Positions 43,393-51,314 of a stretch of DNA of 64,000 nucleotides are shown in pieces. Below the pieces are notes generated by a model that searched no databases, was not told where the DNA came from, and saw only the letters and a program-made list of their open reading frames with translations. The stretch spans positions 1,798,001-1,862,000 of the forward strand of contig NZ_CP041070.1 of the NCBI RefSeq assembly GCF_006459125.1, given 5' to 3'. The position numbers were made by a program, and so were the translations under genes. Position 1 is the stretch's first letter, and every line of letters begins with the position of its first letter. The DNA is from Halarcobacter anaerophilus (GTDB taxonomy: Bacteria > Campylobacterota > Campylobacteria > Campylobacterales > Arcobacteraceae).

Positions 43393-44991
43393 TTAATTAA
43401 TCGGTGGATTAACAAATTTAGGAACCGTAACTATCAAATGAGATTGAGCTTCTAATTTTTTGTTATTTTCAATATAAGTTGCCGTAACTGTTAAATTACC
43501 CACATTGTTAGCCATTAGTTTTCTAGTTGGATTATATCCCCCTTCACTTGGAGTAAATAACCCCGTATATCGGTCAATACTTCCCGCATACATAATATCT
43601 CTGTCCTCTTTTGCTTGTTCATCATATGGTTTCATATTCCATAAAACAGGCAGTTGTGAAAGTTTTATATCATCTGCTGTACCTTTTTTACCGTCAGCAC
43701 CGTTACTAAAACCTATTGCCTCAAATTGAGTAAACTCTTTTTTTATCTTTTCAGTCTCTTCACCGTATCTTGCTATTGCATAATCGGGAGTTATTTTCAT
43801 ATAATCGATTTTATTGTATGCAGCTATAGCATTTTTAACTACAATATCACCTATTTTCAGATCATATGCTTTTGTGTCCGATATATTTTGTGCAACAACT
43901 TCAATTTCAATTCTATTTTTAGTTGAAGAGATTTGATTTATTACTTTAATATTTTTAGGTAAATCAATACTTTTAGGTAAATTTGAACCTACAATTACAA
44001 GCTTTGTTTTTTCTCCTGCTTTTAATGCACTAGGATATATTTTTGTAATATATGTCACTTCTTTATTATCTGAAACACCTTTTAAAGAGGAACCGATTTC
44101 ATGATGCAAAGTTTCATATAAACGACCTTCTATGATTGATTCTTTAGGATTTATATGAAGTATTTGTTGAAATCTTTTATTGTTATTATCTTTTAAAGAT
44201 ACTCTTAATTCACTTCCTGAATATAATATTGCTTTTCCTTCTGCTTTAAAAGTTTTTCCATTTAAATAAGAGGCTTCATATATCGCTTTATAACTCTCAT
44301 CATTTTCTTTTTCCAAACTTAATGTAGCGGTAAAATCACCGTCAAGAGAGTTGTGTCCGTAAAAAGTCCAAGAAGAAGGAAGAGTATAATCTTTCATTGA
44401 GTTCTTATATTCAATCCATTTTTTTGATTGAAGACCGTATGTTTTTTCCAAATAAGGAACTAACTCTTTTTGTGCGATTCCAAACCAATCTCTGTCTCTT
44501 GCTTGAGCTTGAATTTCAAATGAGATAAATTGTCCAACATGAAAATTAACCAATCTATCCCATTCACCCTCAGTTCTTCTTTGCAGACCGATTCTTGCAT
44601 TTGAGTGGCATCTTATACACATTTCACTCAACATTGTATCAGCTTGAGCTTCCTGAAAATTCGGAGTTTTATCTAAAACATACTCAAAAGGCTTGATTTC
44701 ATCGGGTGTTAAACCTTGATTATCGGAAAGATATTTAATTACATTCTCTTCCTCTTGAGTGCTTAAAGATAAACCATGTAACCTTTGCATTCTACTTACT
44801 GTCATATACCACCCTTCAGGGGTTTTTCTTTGATCTGATATACGACTTAAACCATCTTCTATCGCTCCTGTATGACAGGCAGTACATTTAGTATCGATTA
44901 CCTTTGCACCCATATTCGCATCAACAGCAAATAGTGACATTGAAGATAAAAGAAAACCTAAACCTAGTTTAGACAAATTTGTAGAGTTCAA
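43393..44991 (-). CDS. qhpA: Quinohemoprotein amine dehydrogenase alpha subunit (diheme cytochrome c)
   Basis: 532 aa. Signal peptide (LGLGFLLSSMSLFAVDA), then two heme c sites, C36TACH and C125IRCH, in the N-terminal cytochrome domain, followed by beta-rich domains (PSSWTFYGHNSLDGDFTATLSL; ALKAGEKTKLVIVGSNLP; GNLTVTATYIENNKK). Length and architecture match the 60-kDa alpha subunit, which takes electrons from CTQ in QhpC. It heads the operon, divergent from qhpR. The enzyme oxidises primary amines in the periplasm. Confidence 0.94.
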   Translation of the reverse strand: MNSTNLSKLGLGFLLSSMSLFAVDANMGAKVIDTKCTACHTGAIEDGLSRISDQRKTPEGWYMTVSRMQRLHGLSLSTQEEENVIKYLSDNQGLTPDEIKPFEYVLDKTPNFQEAQADTMLSEMCIRCHSNARIGLQRRTEGEWDRLVNFHVGQFISFEIQAQARDRDWFGIAQKELVPYLEKTYGLQSKKWIEYKNSMKDYTLPSSWTFYGHNSLDGDFTATLSLEKENDESYKAIYEASYLNGKTFKAEGKAILYSGSELRVSLKDNNNKRFQQILHINPKESIIEGRLYETLHHEIGSSLKGVSDNKEVTYITKIYPSALKAGEKTKLVIVGSNLPKSIDLPKNIKVINQISSTKNRIEIEVVAQNISDTKAYDLKIGDIVVKNAIAAYNKIDYMKITPDYAIARYGEETEKIKKEFTQFEAIGFSNGADGKKGTADDIKLSQLPVLWNMKPYDEQAKEDRDIMYAGSIDRYTGLFTPSEGGYNPTRKLMANNVGNLTVTATYIENNKKLEAQSHLIVTVPKFVNPPIN

Positions 44992-45043
44992 CTTTGCTCC
45001 TTATAAATTATTTTCCCATTTTTAAAATTTAAATGAGACTTGA

Positions 45044-45049
45044 ATTATA
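45044..45049 (-). promoter_or_regulatory. Probable -10 box for the qhp operon
   Basis: ATTATA on + (TATAAT on -) about 50 bases before the qhpA start; AAGGAG lies directly before the start codon. Confidence 0.5.
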
Positions 45050-45089
45050 AAAAATTGTCTGCTTTATGTATTGTAAATTAACGACATTT

Positions 45090-45126
45090 TTGTATATAAA
45101 ATATACAATGATATCTTTTTATACAA
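45090..45126. promoter_or_regulatory. Candidate QhpR operator between qhpA and qhpR
   Basis: A perfect palindrome TTGTATAT-AAA-ATATACAA at 45090-45108, with a further half-site TATACAA at 45120-45126, sits between the two divergent -10 boxes. AraC-type activators bind such repeated half-sites. Confidence 0.45.
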
Positions 45127-45139
45127 ATATATAATTAGG

Positions 45140-45145
45140 TATACT
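45140..45145 (+). promoter_or_regulatory. Probable -10 box for qhpR
   Basis: TATACT at 45140-45145; transcription near 45152 supports the second TTG (45172) as start. Confidence 0.35.
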
Positions 45146-45171
45146 CTTAAAAAATTTGATTGGGAATTGCA

Positions 45172-45996
45172 TTGATAGAGTTTGAGTCATTTACGCCGGA
45201 ATATTTAGTAAGTAAATATATAAAATGTTATTGGATGATAAAAGGGAACAACAACTTATCAAGTTATAATAAAACAATTCTTCCACACAATGAAGTATGT
45301 ATGACCTTTCTAATAGGCAAAGAAAGCATTGAAACCTCAAAAAACAAAAACAGTATAAACACAGGTATTTACGTCTCTCTTGCTTCATCAAAAAATTATT
45401 CAATAGATTTCAAAGATAAATTTCATTATGTTGATGTATCTTTTTACCCCGGTGTGTTTTATGAACTGTTTAAAATTCCCCTTGATAAATTAGAAAGCAA
45501 ACTTTACAGTATTGACGAGCTTTGCATTAAAATGGATAAATCCATCTTAGAGACTTTATATGAGAAAAAAGATAACAATAAAGAGACTGTAAATATTTTA
45601 AACAATTATTTTTCTAAACTATTTTATAGATTGGATGAAAATCAATTTTTAAACAATATTAAAAATTTGTGTATAAACTCAAATTTGGAAGAGTTTTACA
45701 ATAATAGCAGACTCTCAACAAGACAAATACAAAGAGAGACAAAAAAATTTACGGGAATGACTCCAAGAACTATACAAAGAATATCAAGGTTTTATAAGAT
45801 TTTAGAACAATTGAAATACTCATCAAATCCAAATTTTGCCACCATTGCCCAAAACTTGGATTTTTATGATCAATCTCATTTAATAAAAGATTTTAAATCT
45901 TTTTCAGGATTAAATCTAAAAGATTTTATTCAAACAAATTCCAATTATTTGCAATTTCAAAGTAAAGAGTATTGCCATAATAATATAACTATATAA
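45172..45996 (+). CDS. qhpR: AraC-family regulator of the qhp operon (QhpR)
   Basis: 274 aa from TTG 45172 (GGGA 6 nt upstream); a TTG at 45160 is also in frame but has no ribosome site. C-terminal AraC DNA-binding domain: first helix-turn-helix SRLSTRQIQRETKKFTGMTP, second NFATIAQNLDFYDQSHLIKDFKSFSG near 220-245. The N-terminal half is a DUF6597-like sensor domain (YIKCYWMIKG; ILPHNEVCMTFLIG). In Paracoccus an AraC-type QhpR activates qhp genes in response to amines, and it is divergent from qhpA here too. Confidence 0.87.
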   Translation: MIEFESFTPEYLVSKYIKCYWMIKGNNNLSSYNKTILPHNEVCMTFLIGKESIETSKNKNSINTGIYVSLASSKNYSIDFKDKFHYVDVSFYPGVFYELFKIPLDKLESKLYSIDELCIKMDKSILETLYEKKDNNKETVNILNNYFSKLFYRLDENQFLNNIKNLCINSNLEEFYNNSRLSTRQIQRETKKFTGMTPRTIQRISRFYKILEQLKYSSNPNFATIAQNLDFYDQSHLIKDFKSFSGLNLKDFIQTNSNYLQFQSKEYCHNNITI

Positions 45997-46620
45997 TTAA
46001 GTTCTTTGTTCTGTTGCCAACTTTAATCCCAACAAAATAAGAATAACTCCGCTTGTTTTATTTATATATTTTAATACAATCGGTTTTGCTTTTATCCAAA
46101 AAGATAATAAACCTGATATAAACCCTATTGTTGATTTAATAAAAAAAGTTAGCAAAGCAAAAGTAATTCCCAAAATAAAAAGTTGTAATGTCTCATTTGA
46201 ACTGTTTAATGTAACAAATTGCGGCAAATATGAAAAATAGAAAATCGTAATTTTAGGATTCATTATATTTGAAATAGCTCCTTGCATAAACATCTTTTTA
46301 TAAGAGACTTTCGGCATATTTTTCATTGATAATTTGGGTTCTTTACTTGTAAGCAGTTGATAACCTATATAGATTAAATATGCAGCACCGATAAATTTGA
46401 TTATATTAAATAACCATTCTGAAGCCATTAATAAACTACCCAAACCAAACGTAGCGAATAACGTATGTCCAAGCAATCCTACACTCACGCCTAAAGCTGT
46501 CATTATACCTGCTTTTTGACCTTGTGAAATTGACCTTGACATTACCAAAATCATATCTTGTCCGGGAGTTAAAATAATAACTATTGAAGTAAAAATAAAT
46601 AATAGAGTTATAGCTTCCAT
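45997..46620 (-). CDS. LysE/RhtB-family amino-acid exporter
   Basis: 207 aa, about six hydrophobic segments; family motif ILTPGQDMILVMSRSISQGQKAGIMTALGVSVG near residue 16. Members export amino acids or homoserine lactones. Its stop directly abuts the qhpR stop (convergent, no gap). Whether it serves amine metabolism (for example exporting products) is unknown. Confidence 0.88.
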   Translation of the reverse strand: MEAITLLFIFTSIVIILTPGQDMILVMSRSISQGQKAGIMTALGVSVGLLGHTLFATFGLGSLLMASEWLFNIIKFIGAAYLIYIGYQLLTSKEPKLSMKNMPKVSYKKMFMQGAISNIMNPKITIFYFSYLPQFVTLNSSNETLQLFILGITFALLTFFIKSTIGFISGLLSFWIKAKPIVLKYINKTSGVILILLGLKLATEQRT

Positions 46621-46680
46621 ATATTTGACCTTTTTTTATATGAAAATTATTATATTACCCAAAGACTTAAAAAAGATTAT

Positions 46681-47385
46681 TTATTCAATTAGCTTTTTAG
46701 CTAACTTTTCCAAACCTTTTTTCTGCAAAATATGCAAATCGGAATTTTTTATCCATTTGTCTGCTTCTAAAAAGTAGTATTTTAAAATAATCTCATCTAT
46801 CTTATCTTTTTGAGAAATTACTTTTTCCAAATACTCTTTTAACTCACTTTGGTCAAACTCTTCAAAACTTTGTAATTTAAAATGTAAAGCTTCTAAAAAA
46901 GAGTTGTCTATAAACTCTTTTGCTTTTTGTATAAACTTTGTTGCCTCTTTTTCATTTGCAGGTATATCATTCCATTTTCTGCCTGTTTTTAGCTGATCTA
47001 TTGCTACAGGCAAAAAAACCGGAACCAAATCTAAAACTTGATTTAACTCACTAAAATCATTATCAACTAGACTTCTAAAAAGCATTCTTGTTCTGTTTCT
47101 TATTTTTACTCTTAAATTATCTTTAGAAATTACATCTTTATGAAGTAGTTGAAATCTTTTAAGTGCAGGAAGTTTTGAATGGTTAAAAGCCATAATAGAG
47201 ACAAGAGGTTCATTATCTGCAATCTGTTCCGCCCGAGAGCCGTTTGGTCTACAAAAAGCCCAATAAAGTCTTGCTTCCATATCGGGATGATTTAAATATT
47301 TTTCATCTCCAAGAACTTCAAAATCCTCTTCATCTTTTAAAAGTTCAACCTCATCTTTATAGGTCAAATTGAATAACTCTTCCAA
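46681..47385 (-). CDS. Unknown protein of the AAA-VWA operon, paralogue of 36369-36932
   Basis: 234 aa from TTG 47385 (AGAGG 9 nt upstream); a TTG at 47394 is too close to that site. Acidic N-terminal third (DLEELFNLTYKDEVELLKDEEDF is disordered or helical), then helical. Residues 98-132 and 175-207 match the 187-aa protein beside qhpG at identical spacing. It overlaps the VWA gene end. It is probably the substrate-linked or adaptor partner of the AAA/VWA pair (inference). Confidence 0.7.
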   Translation of the reverse strand: MEELFNLTYKDEVELLKDEEDFEVLGDEKYLNHPDMEARLYWAFCRPNGSRAEQIADNEPLVSIMAFNHSKLPALKRFQLLHKDVISKDNLRVKIRNRTRMLFRSLVDNDFSELNQVLDLVPVFLPVAIDQLKTGRKWNDIPANEKEATKFIQKAKEFIDNSFLEALHFKLQSFEEFDQSELKEYLEKVISQKDKIDEIILKYYFLEADKWIKNSDLHILQKKGLEKLAKKLIE

Positions 47386-48583
47386 ATCTTTCAAACCTCT
47401 TTATATTTTTCTTTTCGCTTATTACAAAAAGTGTTTTACAAACTAAAGCTTCGCTTATTTCAAACTCACCGTCTGTTAAAACCATCAATAAATTATCACT
47501 TTTGATACTGCTTGATTTTTTCAAAAATCTTAATACCTCGTCAAAATCAGTTCCCCCGTCACTTTTGGGAATAAAAAGTTCTTCTTGAACTAAAGGATTA
47601 AAAGAATCAAAACTTATTATGTGTTTATCTTTTACTTTTAAATCAAAAGGCAAAACCGTAACTTTGTATTCATAAAAGCTTTCACAAACGTCTTGAACTA
47701 CTCCCAAAAACTTTTTATATTCATCCAAAGTTACACTTGAACTACTGTCAAGAGCAATATAAACTTCTATTAGTTCATCGCTTTTTTTACTTCCAGGAAG
47801 ATAGAGTCCGCTGTGAATAAATCTTTTATTCGGTCTTGCATAGGTTGTTGTTTTTTCAAACAAAGAGGAGATTAAATACTCTTTTAACATATCTTGCAAG
47901 GATATTTCGGGTTTAATCAAAGTATCTATCTCTATTGCCATTCCTTCATATACTTTTGAACTTTTTTTGGCAATTGACAAAGCCTGAATTATAATACCGT
48001 CAAGTTTTTCTCTTTCTCCTTCATTTGTTTTTTCATCATTTACCTCATCCAAATCCATTTTAGATTCATCATAAATATGAGCTTTTAAATCTCCTTTTTC
48101 ATTTGGAGTTGTTTTTATTTCTTGCTCTTTTTTCTTTTCAGAACTTGAATCTTCATTCTCTTCTTCTTTGTTCTCTTTATATAAAATCTCATAAACCTCT
48201 TCAACACATTTATCTTTTAAATCCAAATCCAAAACTTCATCTACAGGCATAGAACCCACATTTGAAAAAGTTGACATAATAAGATTTATAACCAAATCAC
48301 AAGCTTGATTCCAGAGTTTTTTTTCTCTTGTTTTTTGTCTATAAGGATGTTTTAAAACTATATGAAGCAAAGTGTGGGCATAAAGGTAAGTTATCTCTTC
48401 ACTTGAATATCTTTCAAGTTTTTTTAAATCAATAAAAATTTCATTACCGTTTGTTTGAAAAGCACTATTTTTATTCTCTTTGAAAATTGTAGGAATCGAA
48501 AGTGCTAATACGGAAAGAAAAGGGTGATTAAACAAAAAATTAATTCTAATTTTTTGAAAAACCTCATCATATGATGTACTCAC
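47357..48583 (-). CDS. VWA-like protein with DUF2201-type N-terminal domain
   Basis: 408 aa. N-terminal region resembles the DUF2201 putative metallopeptidase domain, but the HExxH motif reads H70-T-L-L-H74 (then H79), so the catalytic Glu is lost. An acidic linker (EENEDSSSEKKKEQ) follows. The C-terminal VWA-like domain has the MIDAS-like VYIALDSSSSVT and FIPKSDGGTDFDEVL and LLMVLTDGEFE. I chose GTG 48583 (GGAG upstream), overlapping the AAA gene by 17 nt; ATG 48607 is the alternative. AAA + VWA pairs (MoxR, NorQ/NorD, CbbQ/O) remodel or activate enzymes. Confidence 0.82.
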   Translation of the reverse strand: MSTSYDEVFQKIRINFLFNHPFLSVLALSIPTIFKENKNSAFQTNGNEIFIDLKKLERYSSEEITYLYAHTLLHIVLKHPYRQKTREKKLWNQACDLVINLIMSTFSNVGSMPVDEVLDLDLKDKCVEEVYEILYKENKEEENEDSSSEKKKEQEIKTTPNEKGDLKAHIYDESKMDLDEVNDEKTNEGEREKLDGIIIQALSIAKKSSKVYEGMAIEIDTLIKPEISLQDMLKEYLISSLFEKTTTYARPNKRFIHSGLYLPGSKKSDELIEVYIALDSSSSVTLDEYKKFLGVVQDVCESFYEYKVTVLPFDLKVKDKHIISFDSFNPLVQEELFIPKSDGGTDFDEVLRFLKKSSSIKSDNLLMVLTDGEFEISEALVCKTLFVISEKKNIKRFERFGRVIQFDL

Positions 48584-49574
48584 CGTACTGCTCCATCCAA
48601 GTATCAAAGGCTTCTAATTCTGCTATATCTTCATCTTTTACGATTAAATCTTTTATAAGCATCACATTAAACTCAACAGGCAGATGTTTTACATATTCAA
48701 AAAGATTTACGGCTTCCTCTTTTTTAGAGTATTTTTCAATAATTGCAGCACACAAAGCATATAAAGCACTAGGCTCATCAGGTATTGTTTGACTTTGTCC
48801 TTCTAAAATTGCATCAATATTAGGAAGAGTTTTATAAACTTTTACAAAAGAGAGAAACTCAATTCCTGCTGCATATCCTACCGTTCCGTAAGTAATGGGA
48901 TGTAAGATATTTATATCTTCATTTTTTTTGATTATTTGTGACAACATATTCCAAGCTCTTGGTGTACAAAAAGCAGGATTTGTTTCAGTAGATCCCGGAA
49001 CTTCCGAACTTAACAAATCAGGTCTAAATCCTAAAAAACCTATTATAAAAGGGTGAATCTCATTTTTTATTGCCCAAACTTTAAAGTCATCATATTTTGC
49101 TTCAAGTACAATATGAACCATTCTGTTTATAAGAGGGCTAGGAAGTTTAAAAACAATCCCTTTATCATCTATTTTATTTCCTGCACAAATAATTCTCCAA
49201 CCTTTTGGAAGTGAATACTCCCCTATTTTTCTATCAAGTACAAGTTGGTAAATTGCTGCTTGAACAGAAAGAGGTGCCGAATTTAATTCATCTAAAAATA
49301 AAATCCCTTTTGAATTTTCATCATCAGGTAAAAATACAGGCGGCATCCATTTTGTTTGTTCATTGCTTATTGTAGGAATCCCTCTTAAATCAACGGCATC
49401 AAGCTGAGAAAGCCTTACATCAATAAGTTCCAGATTGTTTTTCTTTGCTATATCATTTACAATATAAGATTTCCCTATTCCAGGGCTTCCATGAATAAAA
49501 CATGGTATATCCGTTTCTATTAAAGTTTGTAATTGTTTATATAATTCTTGTGTTCCGATTGCAGGTGTAATCAT
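48567..49574 (-). CDS. MoxR/dynein-type AAA+ ATPase
   Basis: 335 aa. Walker A HGSPGIGKSYIV near 30, pore-loop region LRGIPTI, Walker B GILFLDELNSAPLSVQAAIYQLVLDRKIG near 90, sensor 1 CAGNKIDDKG, and an Arg-finger-like SPLINRMVHI, as in the AAA_5 group. It is the motor of the downstream VWA partner. It starts 12 nt after a 62-aa ORF. Confidence 0.9.
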   Translation of the reverse strand: MITPAIGTQELYKQLQTLIETDIPCFIHGSPGIGKSYIVNDIAKKNNLELIDVRLSQLDAVDLRGIPTISNEQTKWMPPVFLPDDENSKGILFLDELNSAPLSVQAAIYQLVLDRKIGEYSLPKGWRIICAGNKIDDKGIVFKLPSPLINRMVHIVLEAKYDDFKVWAIKNEIHPFIIGFLGFRPDLLSSEVPGSTETNPAFCTPRAWNMLSQIIKKNEDINILHPITYGTVGYAAGIEFLSFVKVYKTLPNIDAILEGQSQTIPDEPSALYALCAAIIEKYSKKEEAVNLFEYVKHLPVEFNVMLIKDLIVKDEDIAELEAFDTWMEQYGEYII

Positions 49575-49586
49575 TTTTTTTATTTC

Positions 49587-49775
49587 CTATGAAAGTTTTG
49601 CATTTTTAAGCATAGTATTTAGCTCTTCATTGAATTTTGATATCATATCAAGTATTTTTTCTTTTTCTTTTGCTTCTAATTTAAACTTAGAATCTATAGT
49701 TTCATATGTTTTGAGATTATTAGTAAATATATTCTGCATTAACTCTTGTTTGATTTTCTCTTCTAGAAAGCTCAT
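49587..49775 (-). CDS. Small 62-aa coiled-coil protein overlapping the hemerythrin gene
   Basis: ATG 49775 has AAAGGAG 5 nt upstream, a strong ribosome site located inside the end of the hemerythrin gene (56-nt out-of-frame overlap). The product is wholly helical (EEKIKQELMQNIF, KEKEKILDMISKFNEELNTMLKNAK). No family recognised. It sits between hemerythrin and the AAA gene in one operon. Confidence 0.65.
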   Translation of the reverse strand: MSFLEEKIKQELMQNIFTNNLKTYETIDSKFKLEAKEKEKILDMISKFNEELNTMLKNAKLS

Positions 49776-50163
49776 TAATCTCCTTTTTTAAATATGCGGT
49801 CAAATCACTATCCATACTTATTAAATGTAAATCAAACCAGTCTCCTAGTTTCTCTTTGAAATATGCTTTTAACATCTTTTTCCCAAATAAAGAGTTTGAA
49901 CTTTTTATAAAATATTCCATTTCAGCCAAAACTTTTTGATGTTCGTCTTTATGCTCTCTTTTTGCGGGATAGTTGTATTTATCCATCAAATCTTCTTCTA
50001 TCTTAAAATGAACTTTACTATGTTCTAAAAGCGAGATTAACTTTTGTATGTAACTATTTATATCCAATGAATCTACACTGTTATAAATTTCTAAAAATTC
50101 TCTATGCAAATCATCTATCTCTTCATAGTTTAACAGATGTTTCTTTTCATCAAACAGTTTCAT
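49720..50163 (-). CDS. Bacteriohemerythrin
   Basis: 147 aa with the complete di-iron ligand set: DDLHREF, HSKVHFKIEEDLM, HKDEHQKVL and WFDLHLISMDSDL. Binds O2 through a non-heme di-iron site. ATG 50163 has AAGGAG 7 nt upstream; the in-frame ATG at 50178 lies before that site. First gene of the operon running into the AAA/VWA genes, which may mean oxygen or redox control of that module. Confidence 0.88.
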   Translation of the reverse strand: MKLFDEKKHLLNYEEIDDLHREFLEIYNSVDSLDINSYIQKLISLLEHSKVHFKIEEDLMDKYNYPAKREHKDEHQKVLAEMEYFIKSSNSLFGKKMLKAYFKEKLGDWFDLHLISMDSDLTAYLKKEINELSRRENQTRVNAEYIY

Positions 50164-50248
50164 AATCTTCTCCTTCATAAACTGTTTTCATGCAATTTTT
50201 ATTCCATTTTATATCTCTTAAAAATTTGTAATATAAATAAAATACCAT

Positions 50249-50254
50249 TATAAT
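50249..50254 (+). promoter_or_regulatory. Probable -10 box for sfsA
   Basis: TATAAT 32 bases before TTG 50286. With initiation near 50261 the ATG at 50268 would have a leader of only about 7 nt. Confidence 0.4.
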
Positions 50255-50285
50255 CCCTTTTAAAATTATGAAAAAGGTAAGAGTT

Positions 50286-50978
50286 TTGAACTTTGATAAA
50301 TTATATAAAGGCAGATTAATAAAAAGATATAAAAGATTTCTTGCAGATATTATATTGGAAAACGGTGAAGAGATAACCGCCCATGTTCCAAACAGCGGAG
50401 CTATGACAAGTTGTATAGAACCAAACTGCGAAGTATGGGTTACTTTTCACGATAATCCAAAAAGAAAACTAAAATATACTTTGGAACTTACTAAAATGAA
50501 TGAAAATCTAATTTGTACAAATACAACTGTAGCAAATAAAATTGCAATTGAAGCAATAAAAAACGGAACAATAAAAGAACTTCAAAATTATACTTCTTTA
50601 AAACCTGAACAAAAATACGGTAAAAACAGCCGAATTGATATACTTTTGGAAAACGAAAATAAAAAATGTTATGTAGAGATAAAAAGCGTAACACTTAAAA
50701 TCGATGAGATGCTCGCTTTCCCCGATGCCATTACAAGCAGAGGAACAAAACATTTAATAGAACTTTCGGATATGGTAAAAGAGGGACATAGAGCCGTAAT
50801 GCTTTATGTTATACAAAGAACAGACCAGCTTCCTTTTAGATTGGCAGAGGAGATTGATAAAAAATATGCCCAAACTTTTAAGGAAGTAACAAAAAATGCA
50901 GTTGAAGTTTTAGTTTACCAATCAAATATTAATCTGGAAAAAATTGAAATAGAAAAAAGAGTAGACTTTCAATTATAA
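50286..50978 (+). CDS. sfsA: DNA/RNA nuclease SfsA
   Basis: 230 aa from TTG 50286, which has AAGG about 9 nt upstream and gives the same N-terminal length as E. coli SfsA before the L-I-x-RYKRFLAD motif; ATG 50268 is the alternative. Other family motifs: VPNSGAMTSC, YTSLKPEQKYGKNSRIDILL, EIKSVTL and FPDAITSRGTKHL, a PD-(D/E)xK nuclease core (D in SRID, E-I-K). SfsA was first described as a sugar-fermentation regulator and later as a nuclease. Confidence 0.93.
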   Translation: MNFDKLYKGRLIKRYKRFLADIILENGEEITAHVPNSGAMTSCIEPNCEVWVTFHDNPKRKLKYTLELTKMNENLICTNTTVANKIAIEAIKNGTIKELQNYTSLKPEQKYGKNSRIDILLENENKKCYVEIKSVTLKIDEMLAFPDAITSRGTKHLIELSDMVKEGHRAVMLYVIQRTDQLPFRLAEEIDKKYAQTFKEVTKNAVEVLVYQSNINLEKIEIEKRVDFQL

Positions 50979-51029
50979 GTTTTACTTAACTTATTTTTTA
51001 AAATTATAATAAGTTTTATTAATATATAA

Positions 51030-51051
51030 TTCCTTTAAAATCATAAAGGAA
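51030..51051 (+). promoter_or_regulatory. Hairpin that would cover the DUF2892 ribosome site
   Basis: TTCCTTT (51030-51036) and AAAGGAA (51045-51051) are perfect complements; the right arm is the ribosome-binding site of the next gene. Only transcripts starting upstream of 51030 (TATAAT at 51005-51010) would include both arms. Confidence 0.35.
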
Positions 51052-51060
51052 AGTTATATT

Positions 51061-51261
51061 ATGAATAAATTTGACAAAATAAGAGCTTTTTGTAGACCTT
51101 TTAGAGTTGTTTTAGGAATTGTTTTAATAGCAATCGGTATTTTTACGGGAATCGCATGGTTCTATTTAGGAGTTATTCCTTTAATAGCAGGATTAACTGA
51201 TTTTTGTCCTGTATGTATTATCAGTAAAAAATGTACTCCTAGGAATTTACAAAAAAGTTAA
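51061..51261 (+). CDS. DUF2892-family small membrane protein
   Basis: 66 aa with two hydrophobic segments (VVLGIVLIAIGIF; WFYLGVIPLIAGLTDFC) and a Cys pair in FCPVCIISKKC, as in YgaP-like DUF2892 proteins (often next to rhodanese or thiol systems). AAAGGAA precedes the ATG by 9 nt. A strong terminator follows. Confidence 0.8.
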   Translation: MNKFDKIRAFCRPFRVVLGIVLIAIGIFTGIAWFYLGVIPLIAGLTDFCPVCIISKKCTPRNLQKS

Positions 51262-51275
51262 TAAAGATATCTTCC

Positions 51276-51300
51276 ACAGGCAGAATATTCTGCCTGTTTT
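51276..51300 (+). terminator. Strong terminator after the DUF2892 gene
   Basis: ACAGGCAGAAT/ATTCTGCCTGT at 51276-51297 is a perfect palindrome, giving an 8-bp GC-rich stem with a 6-nt loop followed by TTTT. Confidence 0.85.
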
Positions 51301-51314
51301 AAATCTTTTTACAA

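Noticed and set aside
48571-48792. Open frame antisense to the AAA gene
   Set aside because: Lies entirely within a clear AAA ATPase gene, with no independent signal.
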